A stretch of DNA of 64,000 bases from Clostridium cuniculi (lineage in GTDB: Bacteria; Bacillota; Clostridia; Clostridiales; Clostridiaceae). This document shows, in pieces, positions 52,641 to 63,882 of the stretch. Numbering within the stretch: position 1 is the first letter of the stretch; the number at the start of each line of letters is the position of its first letter. The stretch is from NCBI RefSeq assembly GCF_004353185.1, contig NZ_SMUS01000002.1:107120-171119 (forward strand). Direction: 5' to 3'. The notes below the pieces were generated by a model. The model did not search any database. It worked only from the letters and a program-made list of their open reading frames with translations, and was not told the DNA's origin. The translations under genes were made by a program, and so were the position numbers.

Positions 52641-54002
52641 ATGAAATTCAACTTTACAAAAGGAAAAAATAAATCTACTGAATTAGCTATAAGAATGGCA
52701 CTTTCTCTTGTACTAGCTCTACTTGTTGGTACTGCTTTTATATTATTAAGAGAATCATTAATTTCTAATGATAAAGCTTCTATATGGAATTCTATTAATA
52801 ATATTTTATTTCAAGATATAACTACTGAAGAAGGTAAAAATGCTTTAGGTATTTTCTATATACTTGGCCAGCTATTTATTAATTGCCTTCAATTAATAAT
52901 AATTCCTATGGTATTTTCATCAATAGCTCTTGCTATGTGTCATATTAGTGATACTAAAAAGCTTGGAAGAATATCATCAAAAACACTATTAGGCTTTTTA
53001 ATAACTTCTATATTTGCATTAGCTACTGCCTGTGTATTTGGATTTTCAGCTTATAAGCTTGGATTTTTCAATGTTAACCTTGCTAGTGATACTTCTACAT
53101 CTGTAGCTACAGCTAACGGAAACAATCCATTAATTGTAATACTTGATGCAGTTCCTAGTAATATAACTAATGTTATGTCAGATAATTCAATGGTATTATC
53201 TATAGTTTTCTTAGCTGTAGTTGTTGGTTTATGTATAAATAATCTTGGTGAAAAAGTATTAGTTTTAAAGAATTTACTTATTGATTTAAATAATATAATT
53301 AGTGTATTTTTAGGATTTGTTATAACTAACTTTAGTCCATTAGCAGTTTTCATATTAGTAACTAGAACTTTTGCTGTGTATGGTTTAGATCGTTTGAAAC
53401 CAGCATTAGCATATATGCTTACAGTTTCAATTTCATCTATGCTATTTTTAGTTATTGCTTATCCATTGTTTGTTTATTTAACAACTAAATTAAATCCTAT
53501 TATATTTATGAAAAAAGTTGCTAAAGTTGCTCTTTTAGGATTTTCAGCTGCAGCTTCTTCTGCTGCTTTATCACTAAATGAAAAAACAACTGTTGAGGAA
53601 CTTGGAGTTAGTAAAGATATTGCTTCTTTTGTACTTCCATTAGGTATGACTATTAATATGAATGGTACTGCAATAATGCAAGTAATAGCAGCTATTTTTA
53701 TTGCAGCTAGCTCTGGATATACTCTTACTATTCAAAACATAATTTTAATAGCAGTTTTAGCATTAATAGCTTCTGTAGGAACACCATCTGCACCTGGTTC
53801 ATCATCAATAATACTTTTTACAGTATTAACAGGTATGGGATTTAATAATGAAGCTACACTTATAGCTTATTCATTAATTATTGCTATAAATAGGCCTATA
53901 GATATGCTTATAACTTGCTTGAATGTAATTGGTGACTCTGCTACTGCAGTAGTTGTAGCTAATTCTGAAGGCTGTTTAAATAAGGAAATCTATAATAGTT
54001 AA
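52641..54002 (+). CDS. Dicarboxylate/amino acid:cation symporter (DAACS)
   Basis: 454 residues or so from the ATG at 52641 (GGGAG upstream; an in-frame TTG at 52626 is less likely). Glt/Dct fold: eight helices plus two hairpins, with the serine-rich hairpin GFSAAASSAALSLNEKT near 295, the sodium-site LGMTINMNGTAIMQ near 333, VGTPSAPGSSSIILFTV near 375 and a final NVIGDSATAVVVA. It imports acidic substrates with Na or protons. Two LysR-type boxes shared with the YdiB/AroQ locus suggest an alicyclic or dicarboxylic acid from that pathway. Confidence 0.9.
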   Translation: MKFNFTKGKNKSTELAIRMALSLVLALLVGTAFILLRESLISNDKASIWNSINNILFQDITTEEGKNALGIFYILGQLFINCLQLIIIPMVFSSIALAMCHISDTKKLGRISSKTLLGFLITSIFALATACVFGFSAYKLGFFNVNLASDTSTSVATANGNNPLIVILDAVPSNITNVMSDNSMVLSIVFLAVVVGLCINNLGEKVLVLKNLLIDLNNIISVFLGFVITNFSPLAVFILVTRTFAVYGLDRLKPALAYMLTVSISSMLFLVIAYPLFVYLTTKLNPIIFMKKVAKVALLGFSAAASSAALSLNEKTTVEELGVSKDIASFVLPLGMTINMNGTAIMQVIAAIFIAASSGYTLTIQNIILIAVLALIASVGTPSAPGSSSIILFTVLTGMGFNNEATLIAYSLIIAINRPIDMLITCLNVIGDSATAVVVANSEGCLNKEIYNS

Positions 54003-54015
54003 TTACATATAAAAT

Positions 54016-54043
54016 AAAAGGCTGTGATTAATCACAGCCTTTT
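54016..54043. terminator. Bidirectional terminator between symporter and GH1 gene
   Basis: A perfect 28-base palindrome around AAAAGGCTGTGATT, T-rich on both outer sides. Confidence 0.88.
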
Positions 54044-54064
54044 ATTTTTCACTTTATTTAATAT

Positions 54065-55546
<1,482 letters not shown>

Positions 55547-55576
55547 CTAAGTTAAAACAGAGCTTAAAATAAATTA

Positions 55577-57520
<1,944 letters not shown>

Positions 57521-57539
57521 CTATTTTTTGAAATTTGAA

Positions 57540-57566
57540 GGTTTGGCCAACTTAATGTTACCATCC
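57540..57566 (-). promoter_or_regulatory. RAT-like antiterminator element before the PTS gene
   Basis: On the minus strand it begins GGATGGTAACATT and ends GGCCAAACC, similar to the BglG/LicT RNA target (GGATTGTTAC...GGCAAAACC). No matching terminator hairpin was found behind it, so it may be decayed or act differently. Confidence 0.45.
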
Positions 57567-57631
57567 AGCTTATAGTTAAATTAATACTTTTAAATACTTG
57601 TCACATCCCTTCATATAAAAAATATATATAA

Positions 57632-58474
57632 TTATAACTTTGAGTCCTGTAGTAACTTTGCAATATGAATAGTTAAATATATATACTCATCACTAGATAA
57701 CTCATAGTTATATTTTTTACTAATAAAAAGTTTTACTTTATCTATGCACTGAGCTTCCTTTGGATACTTACCTTTTATTATACTTAATAGTTCATCATCT
57801 GAATCTCCATTATATGTATTATTTGAAAATAGTCGTTGTGCAAAATATCTTAAATGTGTTATAAATCTATAATAAAATACCGATTCTTCCTTTAACTCTA
57901 TCCTAAAATTTATTCTAACAATAGTAAGGATTTCTTCTATTAATTTTGTAATTCCTTGAACTTGAGGTTGCTCTTCATTTAATTGCGCATTTACCATATG
58001 AAGAGCAATAAATCCTGCTTCATCTTCTGGAAGTCTTATTTTTGTTTTCTCCTCTATAATATCTAATGCCTTCATACCTATTTTAAATTCATCTTTATAG
58101 AATCTTTTAATATCCCACAGCAGAGCATTTCTTACTGTAATATTATTCTTAATTCTTTTTATAGCTGTGTAAGTATGATCACTTAAAGATATATAGATTC
58201 CATCATTTAGCTTCTTTCCTAATACACCTTCTGCATACTCAATTATTTCACTAGATAGTTTCATATGTTCCATTGGAATTTTATTAAATAACTCTTGAAA
58301 TTTATTTGAAACTTCTTTATTTGATATTCTAAATACTTTGTTTATCTTTTCTTCATCAATAGTATCACCTTTTGATTTTTGATATCCTATGCCTTTGCCC
58401 ATTACTATTATTTCTTCATCATTAGAATCTAAAGTAATTACAACATTATTATTCAATAACCTAGTAATAATCAT
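57632..58474 (-). CDS. licT: BglG/LicT-family transcriptional antiterminator
   Basis: 280 residues. N-terminal RNA-binding CAT domain (MIITRLLNNNVVITLDSND, then MGKGIGYQKSKGD), followed by PRD1 about 65-170 (LSDHTYTAIKRI and ALHMVNAQ with phosphorylatable His) and PRD2 about 172-278 (THLRYFAQRLF, YLTIHIAKLL). When substrate is present it binds RAT RNA and prevents terminator formation. A RAT and terminator lie in its own leader, so it is autoregulated. Confidence 0.94.
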   Translation of the reverse strand: MIITRLLNNNVVITLDSNDEEIIVMGKGIGYQKSKGDTIDEEKINKVFRISNKEVSNKFQELFNKIPMEHMKLSSEIIEYAEGVLGKKLNDGIYISLSDHTYTAIKRIKNNITVRNALLWDIKRFYKDEFKIGMKALDIIEEKTKIRLPEDEAGFIALHMVNAQLNEEQPQVQGITKLIEEILTIVRINFRIELKEESVFYYRFITHLRYFAQRLFSNNTYNGDSDDELLSIIKGKYPKEAQCIDKVKLFISKKYNYELSSDEYIYLTIHIAKLLQDSKL

Positions 58475-58543
58475 CTTACCTTCTCCTCTTTTAAACTTTA
58501 TAAATTATATTAATATTTTACCTTATAATTTATTTATAAAAAC

Positions 58544-58608
58544 AAAAAAACCCATTCATTATAATGCACAAAATACCTATAGATATCCTCTGCATATTAA
58601 TGAATAGG
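58544..58608 (-). terminator. LicT-controlled leader terminator
   Basis: On the minus strand the arm at plus 58591-58608 pairs with 58551-58568 (about 16 of 18 positions), followed by a T7 run (58544-58550). Its first arm overlaps the end of the RAT, so the two structures exclude each other. Confidence 0.75.
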
Positions 58609-58637
58609 CTTAGCTTGCACTTAAGCAATTACTACCC
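58607..58637 (-). promoter_or_regulatory. RAT element in the licT leader
   Basis: On the minus strand it begins GGGTAGTAATTGC and ends GCAAGCTAAGCC, matching the BglG-family RAT pattern (GGATTGTTACTGC...GCAGGCAAAACC). It lies about 15 bases after the predicted transcription start and overlaps the terminator arm. Confidence 0.7.
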
Positions 58638-58649
58638 AGTTCCACCTCT

Positions 58650-58678
58650 ATCTTAACTCAAATAATATCACTTGTCAA
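58650..58678 (-). promoter_or_regulatory. Promoter of the licT operon
   Basis: On the minus strand a perfect TTGACA (plus 58673-58678), 17-base spacer and TAAGAT (plus 58650-58655). Confidence 0.75.
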
Positions 58679-58754
58679 CGTTTTCTATTTATTTCATAAA
58701 ATAAGAAACCTACATTAAATGTTAGTTTCTTATTTTATATACCATTTTAATTTA

Positions 58755-59501
58755 TTACCTTTCTTTAATTACAGCTTTTCTAATTAATAAAAATGCTATC
58801 CCTGATAAAGCTACTGTAAATACTAAAAATGTTGTTATACATGCAAAAACATTTGATGGGTTGAATCCAAATATATAATTAGTAAACTCATTTATTCTAA
58901 GCGTTAAACTAGGATTTCTCATGGAAAGATTGCCCTTTAATATTATAAATGCTACTGGAATAGCTGATACTAATACTTTTACATATTTATTAGCCCTATA
59001 ATAAATCATATTAATTACTATTCCAACTACATAAGCTAAAAGGCATAATGAAAATTGAAATAAAATAGTATTAAAAATAGTATTTAGACTATTACTTTGT
59101 ACCCAACTCCCATCATAAATTTTTGATATATACCCAACTGAATTTCCATAAGCCATATCATAAAAAGTTGGATTTTTAATAAAAATATTATTTATTCTAT
59201 TAATTATAATATCAATAATTGACATAACTAAAGCTATTGGAACACTTGATATTAATAATCCCTTAATAAATGTTTTTCTTGATATACCATTACTTTTAGC
59301 AAAATAAAAATTTGATTTAAAGGAATTTAATCCACAAACAAATATAAAAATTACAGTTGAAACTTCTATACCTGACAATGTACTTCTCCCATCAGATACA
59401 GCTATTAGTCCTATTATTACACAAATAAATATAAAATAATATATTATGGCTGCTTTCATAATTCCCTCAGCATTCATCTTCGCAATCTTTAAACTTTTCA
59501 T
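58755..59501 (-). CDS. ABC-2-type membrane subunit of the YtrA-like operon
   Basis: 248 residues with six hydrophobic segments (AAIIYYFIFICVIIGLIAV; GLLISSVPIALVMSIIDIII; ACITTFLVFTVALSGIAFLL). No strong family motif, but position after a YtrB-like ATPase and GntR gene identifies it as the membrane partner. These systems respond to wall-active compounds or membrane stress in other Firmicutes; the substrate here is unknown. Confidence 0.75.
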   Translation of the reverse strand: MKSLKIAKMNAEGIMKAAIIYYFIFICVIIGLIAVSDGRSTLSGIEVSTVIFIFVCGLNSFKSNFYFAKSNGISRKTFIKGLLISSVPIALVMSIIDIIINRINNIFIKNPTFYDMAYGNSVGYISKIYDGSWVQSNSLNTIFNTILFQFSLCLLAYVVGIVINMIYYRANKYVKVLVSAIPVAFIILKGNLSMRNPSLTLRINEFTNYIFGFNPSNVFACITTFLVFTVALSGIAFLLIRKAVIKER

Positions 59502-59502
59502 A

Positions 59503-60375
59503 TTAAACCTCCTCCTTTTCAGTTAAATATATAAATAACTTTTGTAATTCAACCTTTGAAAATTTTAAATCTAAATCTTCTGCTAACTTTTTATCTTCAT
59601 TAGTTAAATTACCTATTATAGTGGCAGATTTAAATGATGTTATCTCTTCAATATTAACTATATTTTTTGCACTTATAAACTTATCTATATTTTCAGTTAA
59701 TCCAGAAACTGTATATGCCTTATCTAATAATTCTTCAGCTTCATCACTACTAATAATCTTGCTATTATTCAAAATAATTACCTTTTCTATTAAATTTGAA
59801 ACTTCTTCAATAATATGAGTAGATAAAATTATTGTTTTAGGATTTTCAATATAATTTTCCATTAACTCTTTATAAAATAACTCTCTATGATTTGCATCAA
59901 GTCCTAATACTGGCTCGTCAAATATTAAAATTTCTGCATTTGAAGCAAGTGTATTTATTATTTTGCATATTGAATTATATCCTGTTGAAAGATTCTTTAT
60001 TTTAGTATTAATATTTAAACTAAACTTCTTTGCTAACTCTAAGGCATACTTACTATCAAAATTACTATAAAATTCTTTAGTCCATTTAAATACATCTTTT
60101 ACTTTAAAATCTTCTGGATAAAGAGTCCTTTCAGTCATAAAATATATCTTTTCTAAAGCATTATCATTTTCATATACATTTTCTCCATTAATTGTAATTT
60201 CACCAGAATCTACTATTGCTCTATCAGTAATTAAATTTAATAAAGTTGTTTTTCCTGCCCCATTTCTTCCTAACAACCCGTAAATTTTATTTTCTTCAAA
60301 TGTTATATTTATATCTTTTAAAACTTGTTTTTTGTTATAGGTTTTATTGACCTTTTTAACCTCTATTATAGCCAT
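59503..60375 (-). CDS. ABC transporter ATP-binding protein, YtrB-like
   Basis: 290 residues. Walker A GRNGAGKTTLLNLI near 36-49, a weak signature LSTGYNSICKI near 129 in place of LSGGQ, Walker B ILIFDEPVLGLD near 150, switch His in STHIIEEV. A 75-residue C-terminal extension (SGLTENIDKFISAKN) follows the core. The altered signature is typical of the YtrB/EcsA-like group. It lies 4 bases after the GntR gene. Confidence 0.9.
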   Translation of the reverse strand: MAIIEVKKVNKTYNKKQVLKDINITFEENKIYGLLGRNGAGKTTLLNLITDRAIVDSGEITINGENVYENDNALEKIYFMTERTLYPEDFKVKDVFKWTKEFYSNFDSKYALELAKKFSLNINTKIKNLSTGYNSICKIINTLASNAEILIFDEPVLGLDANHRELFYKELMENYIENPKTIILSTHIIEEVSNLIEKVIILNNSKIISSDEAEELLDKAYTVSGLTENIDKFISAKNIVNIEEITSFKSATIIGNLTNEDKKLAEDLDLKFSKVELQKLFIYLTEKEEV

Positions 60376-60379
60376 ATTC

Positions 60380-60742
60380 TTACCCCTCTTTATTAATCAT
60401 TTTTATAATATCTTCTATTGATATATTTAACTTCTTTGCCTCATCTAAAAGTGTAACTATATAATTATTAAAAAAACTTTCTTTTCTTTTATTCATTAAT
60501 ACCTCTTTACTTCCCTTTGAAACAAACATCCCAACACCTCTTTTTTTATATATAATTCCTTCATCAACTAAAATGTTAAATCCCTTTCCTACAGTAGCAG
60601 GATTAATTTTATACTTTACTGATATTTCTGTAGTTGATGGTATCATTTCATCCTCTTTGAATATTCCTTTTATAATATTGTCCTCTATTGCCTGAGCTAT
60701 TTGAATATAAATAGGAATATCATTATTAAATTCTATAATCAT
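60380..60742 (-). CDS. GntR-family regulator, YtrA type
   Basis: 120 residues: winged helix (IYIQIAQAIEDNIIKGIFKEDEMIPSTTEISVKYKINPATVGKGFNILVDEG split over residues 11-61) and a short helical tail without effector domain, as in YtrA. It presumably represses its own operon through the palindrome upstream. Confidence 0.92.
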   Translation of the reverse strand: MIIEFNNDIPIYIQIAQAIEDNIIKGIFKEDEMIPSTTEISVKYKINPATVGKGFNILVDEGIIYKKRGVGMFVSKGSKEVLMNKRKESFFNNYIVTLLDEAKKLNISIEDIIKMINKEG

Positions 60743-60781
60743 ATTATATTTTTAACCTCCCTTCTCTTAGTTAGTTAATTG

Positions 60782-60830
60782 GTTAATTACTTATATAATT
60801 AACTATATGACTATTAATCTCATTTGTCAA
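60782..60830 (-). promoter_or_regulatory. Promoter and operator of the YtrA-like operon
   Basis: On the minus strand TTGACA (plus 60825-60830), 17 bases, TATAGT (plus 60802-60807). GTTAATTA (60782-60789) and TAATTAAC (60796-60803) form an inverted repeat reaching into the -10, where a bound GntR dimer would block transcription. Confidence 0.7.
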
Positions 60831-60960
60831 CTTTTTCCTGTAATTTTATTGAAATTTATAAATAAAATCTTTATGTTTAAATTTCTTTTTTGGCTTATTG
60901 TTATATTTTTTATTGTATAATATAAATATTCTTATCTTTAAATTGAAAGGAGCATTATTA

Positions 60961-61518
60961 ATGAAAGAATTAGAAACTAGAATAATGGATATTGATGTTG
61001 ATGACATTAGAAATAAAATGAAATCTTTAGGTGCAATTAAGGTTAAATCTGAAGATCAAGTTAATGAAATATATGATTTTGAAGATGGTAGACTTTTAGC
61101 TGATAAAGGATATGCTAGAGTTAGAACTACTATTGATAGACTTACTGGAAAAGAAACTGTGTTTATGACTACTAAAAAAATGTTAAGTCAAGGTACATTT
61201 AAAGTTATGGAAGAAAATGAAACTATTGTTGAAGATGGAGAAATGGCTAGAAGAATATTTAAATCTTTAGGTCTTATACTTCAAGAATCTATTTCTAAAT
61301 ATAGAGAAAGCTATAAACTTAATGATTCTTTAATTGAAATTGATATTAATGATAAGAGCTTCTGCCCTTTCCCTTATTTAGAAATTGAAACTACTTCTGA
61401 GGAAAAACTTGAAGAGATTTTAAAATTAATTGGCTACACTTTAGCTGATACTACATCTAAAACTATTTATGAAATTTTAGCTGAAAGAGGAATTGAAGGT
61501 AAAATTAAAGGCAGATAA
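60961..61518 (+). CDS. CYTH-domain protein (CyaB/class IV adenylate cyclase-like)
   Basis: 185 residues from the ATG at 60961 (AAAGGAG upstream; a longer start at 60898 lacks a ribosome site). The N-terminal ELETRIMDID corresponds to the CYTH ExExK motif, with Arg in place of Lys. Later KYRESY, LIEIDIND and YLEIET contribute the acidic and basic tunnel residues. The family includes adenylate cyclases and triphosphatases acting on thiamine triphosphate or tripolyphosphate; activity cannot be decided. Confidence 0.85.
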   Translation: MKELETRIMDIDVDDIRNKMKSLGAIKVKSEDQVNEIYDFEDGRLLADKGYARVRTTIDRLTGKETVFMTTKKMLSQGTFKVMEENETIVEDGEMARRIFKSLGLILQESISKYRESYKLNDSLIEIDINDKSFCPFPYLEIETTSEEKLEEILKLIGYTLADTTSKTIYEILAERGIEGKIKGR

Positions 61519-61520
61519 CA

Positions 61521-61548
61521 AAAACTGCTCACAGCTGTGAGCAGTTTT
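61521..61548. terminator. Bidirectional terminator between CYTH and deacetylase genes
   Basis: A perfect 28-base palindrome around AAAACTGCTCACAG, with T-rich flank. Confidence 0.88.
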
Positions 61549-61549
61549 A

Positions 61550-62554
61550 TTATTTAATTGTTCTAAATTCATAACCTTGACTTTGTAAGTATTCTATTAT
61601 TCTTGGAAGAGCCTTTACTGTTTCTTCCTTTCCATATGTATCATGCATTAATAAAACTACACTATCTGCATTAGGTCCTAACGCTTCTACAGTCTCCTTA
61701 GTGCACTGTAATAATTCATCAGCATTCTTTGGTTTACCTTCTGCATCTTTATTTAACGCATTCCAGTCCACATTATAGTATCCATCTTGTTCCATAGCTT
61801 CCTTCATAGATGTACGACCTTCCCATGACCAATATCCACCTGGTAATCTAATAACTCTTGTAGAGAAGTCTTTACCTAATACTGCCTTCATTGAATTTTC
61901 ACTTTTTTCAAGATCTGATATAATATTATCTACATTCATGACTCTATTAGGATATAGGTATGAATAGTCATGACTATATGTATGATTTGCTATTGCATGT
62001 CCTCTCTTAACTTGCTCTTTTAATATTTCCTTTACTTCTTCATTCTTATCTATTGATGAACCTAATACAAAGAATGTTGCTTTAACATTATATCTATCTA
62101 ATACATCTAATATTCCTGGAGTATTGGTTGTTGATGGTCCATCATCAAAAGTTAAATAAACAACTTTTTTACCATCTGTTCTTACAGGATAATGTTTAGT
62201 TCCATTTAAAAGACCTTTAGTATTTTCAGCAACTATAGCTGCATCATCTGCATTAGGATCCTCTTCAAATGATAAATAACCACTATTATCTAACTTATTC
62301 TCCTCCACTTTCTCTTCACTATTTACTTGATCTTTATTATTCTCTACCTGTTCCTTATTATTAGATTCTGTATTATCACTTGTCCCATTTTCATTCTCAC
62401 TAGGATTTGCAATTTGTACATGTTCTTGTTGCTGTCTAGGAATAAATTTGATACCTACAAATATTCCTATTATCACTAAAATACTTGCTATCAAAATTGC
62501 TTGATTTCTTTGTCTTTTTTTTCTTCTATTAACTCTTCTCTTACTTGGGCTCAT
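61550..62554 (-). CDS. Polysaccharide deacetylase (NodB domain), copy 1
   Basis: 334 residues. Basic N-terminus, membrane anchor about 18-36, acidic Asn/Glu-rich linker to about 95, then a CE4 NodB domain: YLTFDDGPSTTN near 131 (catalytic and zinc Asp), NHTYSHDY near 190 (zinc His pair H-x3-H), RLPGGYWSWEGR near 235 and LLMHDTYGKEE near 303. It de-N-acetylates cell-wall or surface glycan outside the membrane, which can confer lysozyme tolerance. A WalR-like repeat lies upstream. The ribosome site is poorly spaced. Confidence 0.93.
   Translation of the reverse strand: MSPSKRRVNRRKKRQRNQAILIASILVIIGIFVGIKFIPRQQQEHVQIANPSENENGTSDNTESNNKEQVENNKDQVNSEEKVEENKLDNSGYLSFEEDPNADDAAIVAENTKGLLNGTKHYPVRTDGKKVVYLTFDDGPSTTNTPGILDVLDRYNVKATFFVLGSSIDKNEEVKEILKEQVKRGHAIANHTYSHDYSYLYPNRVMNVDNIISDLEKSENSMKAVLGKDFSTRVIRLPGGYWSWEGRTSMKEAMEQDGYYNVDWNALNKDAEGKPKNADELLQCTKETVEALGPNADSVVLLMHDTYGKEETVKALPRIIEYLQSQGYEFRTIK
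62073..62212 (-). repeat. 140-base block identical in both deacetylase genes (copy 1)
   Basis: Identical base for base to 63280-63419, offset 1207. It covers the code for VRTDGKKVVYLTFDDGPS through VLDRYNVKATF. The flanks diverge, which suggests recent duplication with gene conversion of the catalytic part. Confidence 0.85.
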
Positions 62555-62651
62555 CCTTCTATGTTTTCCTCCATTTTTTATATTTTTTAATTAATTTATA
62601 TAAACATAACTTATTACTTTAAACTTATTTTTCCCTTTAATATTAATATAC

Positions 62652-62689
62652 ATTATAGCTATAGGTAAATTCGTTACAAAAGTGTTACA
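62652..62689 (-). promoter_or_regulatory. WalR-like repeat and promoter of deacetylase copy 1
   Basis: On the minus strand TGTAAC-ACTTT-TGTAAC (plus 62673-62689) overlaps the likely -35, with a perfect -10 TATAAT at plus 62652-62657 after 16 bases. It fits TGTWAH-N5-TGTWAH and equals the repeat at 33880 in both hexamers. Confidence 0.6.
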
Positions 62690-62712
62690 AATTAATTTCA
62701 CTATGAAAACAT

Positions 62713-62740
62713 AAAGGGATAAGTTAAAACTCATCCCTTT
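62713..62740 (-). terminator. Probable terminator of deacetylase copy 2
   Basis: AAAGGGAT-A-AG pairs with the arm ending at 62740 (ATCCCTTT). The T run on the minus strand is interrupted (ATGTTTTC), so efficiency is uncertain. Confidence 0.55.
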
Positions 62741-62756
62741 AATCTTAATTTTTTTA

Positions 62757-63755
62757 CTACTTAATAGTCCTAAACTCAAAGCCTTTCCCTTGTAAATATT
62801 CTATAATTTGCGGAAGTGCCTTTACTGTTTCTTCTTTTCCATATGTATCATGCATTAAAAGAACAACGCTATCAGCATTAGGCCCTAATACTTCTATTGT
62901 ATCCTTAGTGCTTTGTAATAATTCATCTGCATTCTTCGTCTTTCCTTCAGCATCTTTATTTAATGCATTCCAATCTACATTATAGTATCCATCTTGTTCC
63001 ATGGCTTCCTTCATAGGTGTACGACCTTCCCATGACCAGTATCCACCTGGTAATCTAATAACTCTTGTAGAAAAATCCTTACCTAATACCGCCTTCATTG
63101 AATTTTCGCTTTTTTCAAGATCTGATACTATATTGTCTACATTCATAGTTCTATTAGGGTATAAATATGAATAATCATGTCCATATGTATGATTAGCTAT
63201 AGCATGTCCTCTTTTAACTGTGTCTTTTAGTATGTCTTTTGCTTCTTCATTAGCTTCAATTGACTTTCCCAAAGTAAAAAATGTTGCTTTAACATTATAT
63301 CTATCTAATACATCTAATATTCCTGGAGTATTGGTTGTTGATGGTCCATCATCAAAAGTTAAATAAACAACTTTTTTACCATCTGTTCTTACAGGATAAT
63401 GTTTAGTTCCATTTAAAAGCCCCTTAGTATTTTCAGCAACTATAGCTACATCATCTGCATTAGGATCTTCTTCAAATGATAAGTAACCACTATTATCTAA
63501 TATATTACTTTCTACTTCTTCAGAATTGTCTTTTACATCTTTATCCTCAGAATTATTAACTACTTCCTTATCCCCAGAATCTATTTCTTCATCAGGTTTT
63601 GTAGTAACTTGTACATTTTCTTTATTTGATTTTGGAATGTACTTAATTCCTACAACTACTCCTCCAATTATTAGAATACATATAATTGAAATAATAACGT
63701 TTTTTTTATTTTTTTGCCTTCTATATCTACTTCTATTGTACCTTCTCCCTATCAT
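62757..63755 (-). CDS. Polysaccharide deacetylase (NodB domain), copy 2
   Basis: 332 residues from the ATG at 63755 behind GGGGGG; earlier in-frame starts up to 63800 are possible. Arg/Lys-rich cytoplasmic tail, membrane anchor about 22-40, acidic linker, NodB domain with YLTFDDGPSTTN, NHTYGHDY, RLPGGYWSWEGR and LLMHDTYGKEE. The domain is nearly identical to copy 1, whereas the tail and linker differ freely. Same inferred role; the WalR-like repeat is not found before this copy. Confidence 0.93.
   Translation of the reverse strand: MIGRRYNRSRYRRQKNKKNVIISIICILIIGGVVVGIKYIPKSNKENVQVTTKPDEEIDSGDKEVVNNSEDKDVKDNSEEVESNILDNSGYLSFEEDPNADDVAIVAENTKGLLNGTKHYPVRTDGKKVVYLTFDDGPSTTNTPGILDVLDRYNVKATFFTLGKSIEANEEAKDILKDTVKRGHAIANHTYGHDYSYLYPNRTMNVDNIVSDLEKSENSMKAVLGKDFSTRVIRLPGGYWSWEGRTPMKEAMEQDGYYNVDWNALNKDAEGKTKNADELLQSTKDTIEVLGPNADSVVLLMHDTYGKEETVKALPQIIEYLQGKGFEFRTIK
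63280..63419 (-). repeat. 140-base block identical in both deacetylase genes (copy 2)
   Basis: Partner of 62073-62212. Confidence 0.85.
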
Positions 63756-63882
63756 CTTCACCAATCCCCCCATTTTTAGAATCCAATAATATAATAACAT
63801 ATATAAAAATATTCTTCCAAAATTCTTTTATTAAAGTTAAATAATATTTATATAGTAACTCTTTTTAAAACAAAATAAATAT

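Noticed and set aside
58607..58650. GGTGGAACTGG in the licT leader as a T-box
   Set aside because: No specifier stem or T-box consensus, and the promoter is immediately upstream; the RAT interpretation explains the sequence.
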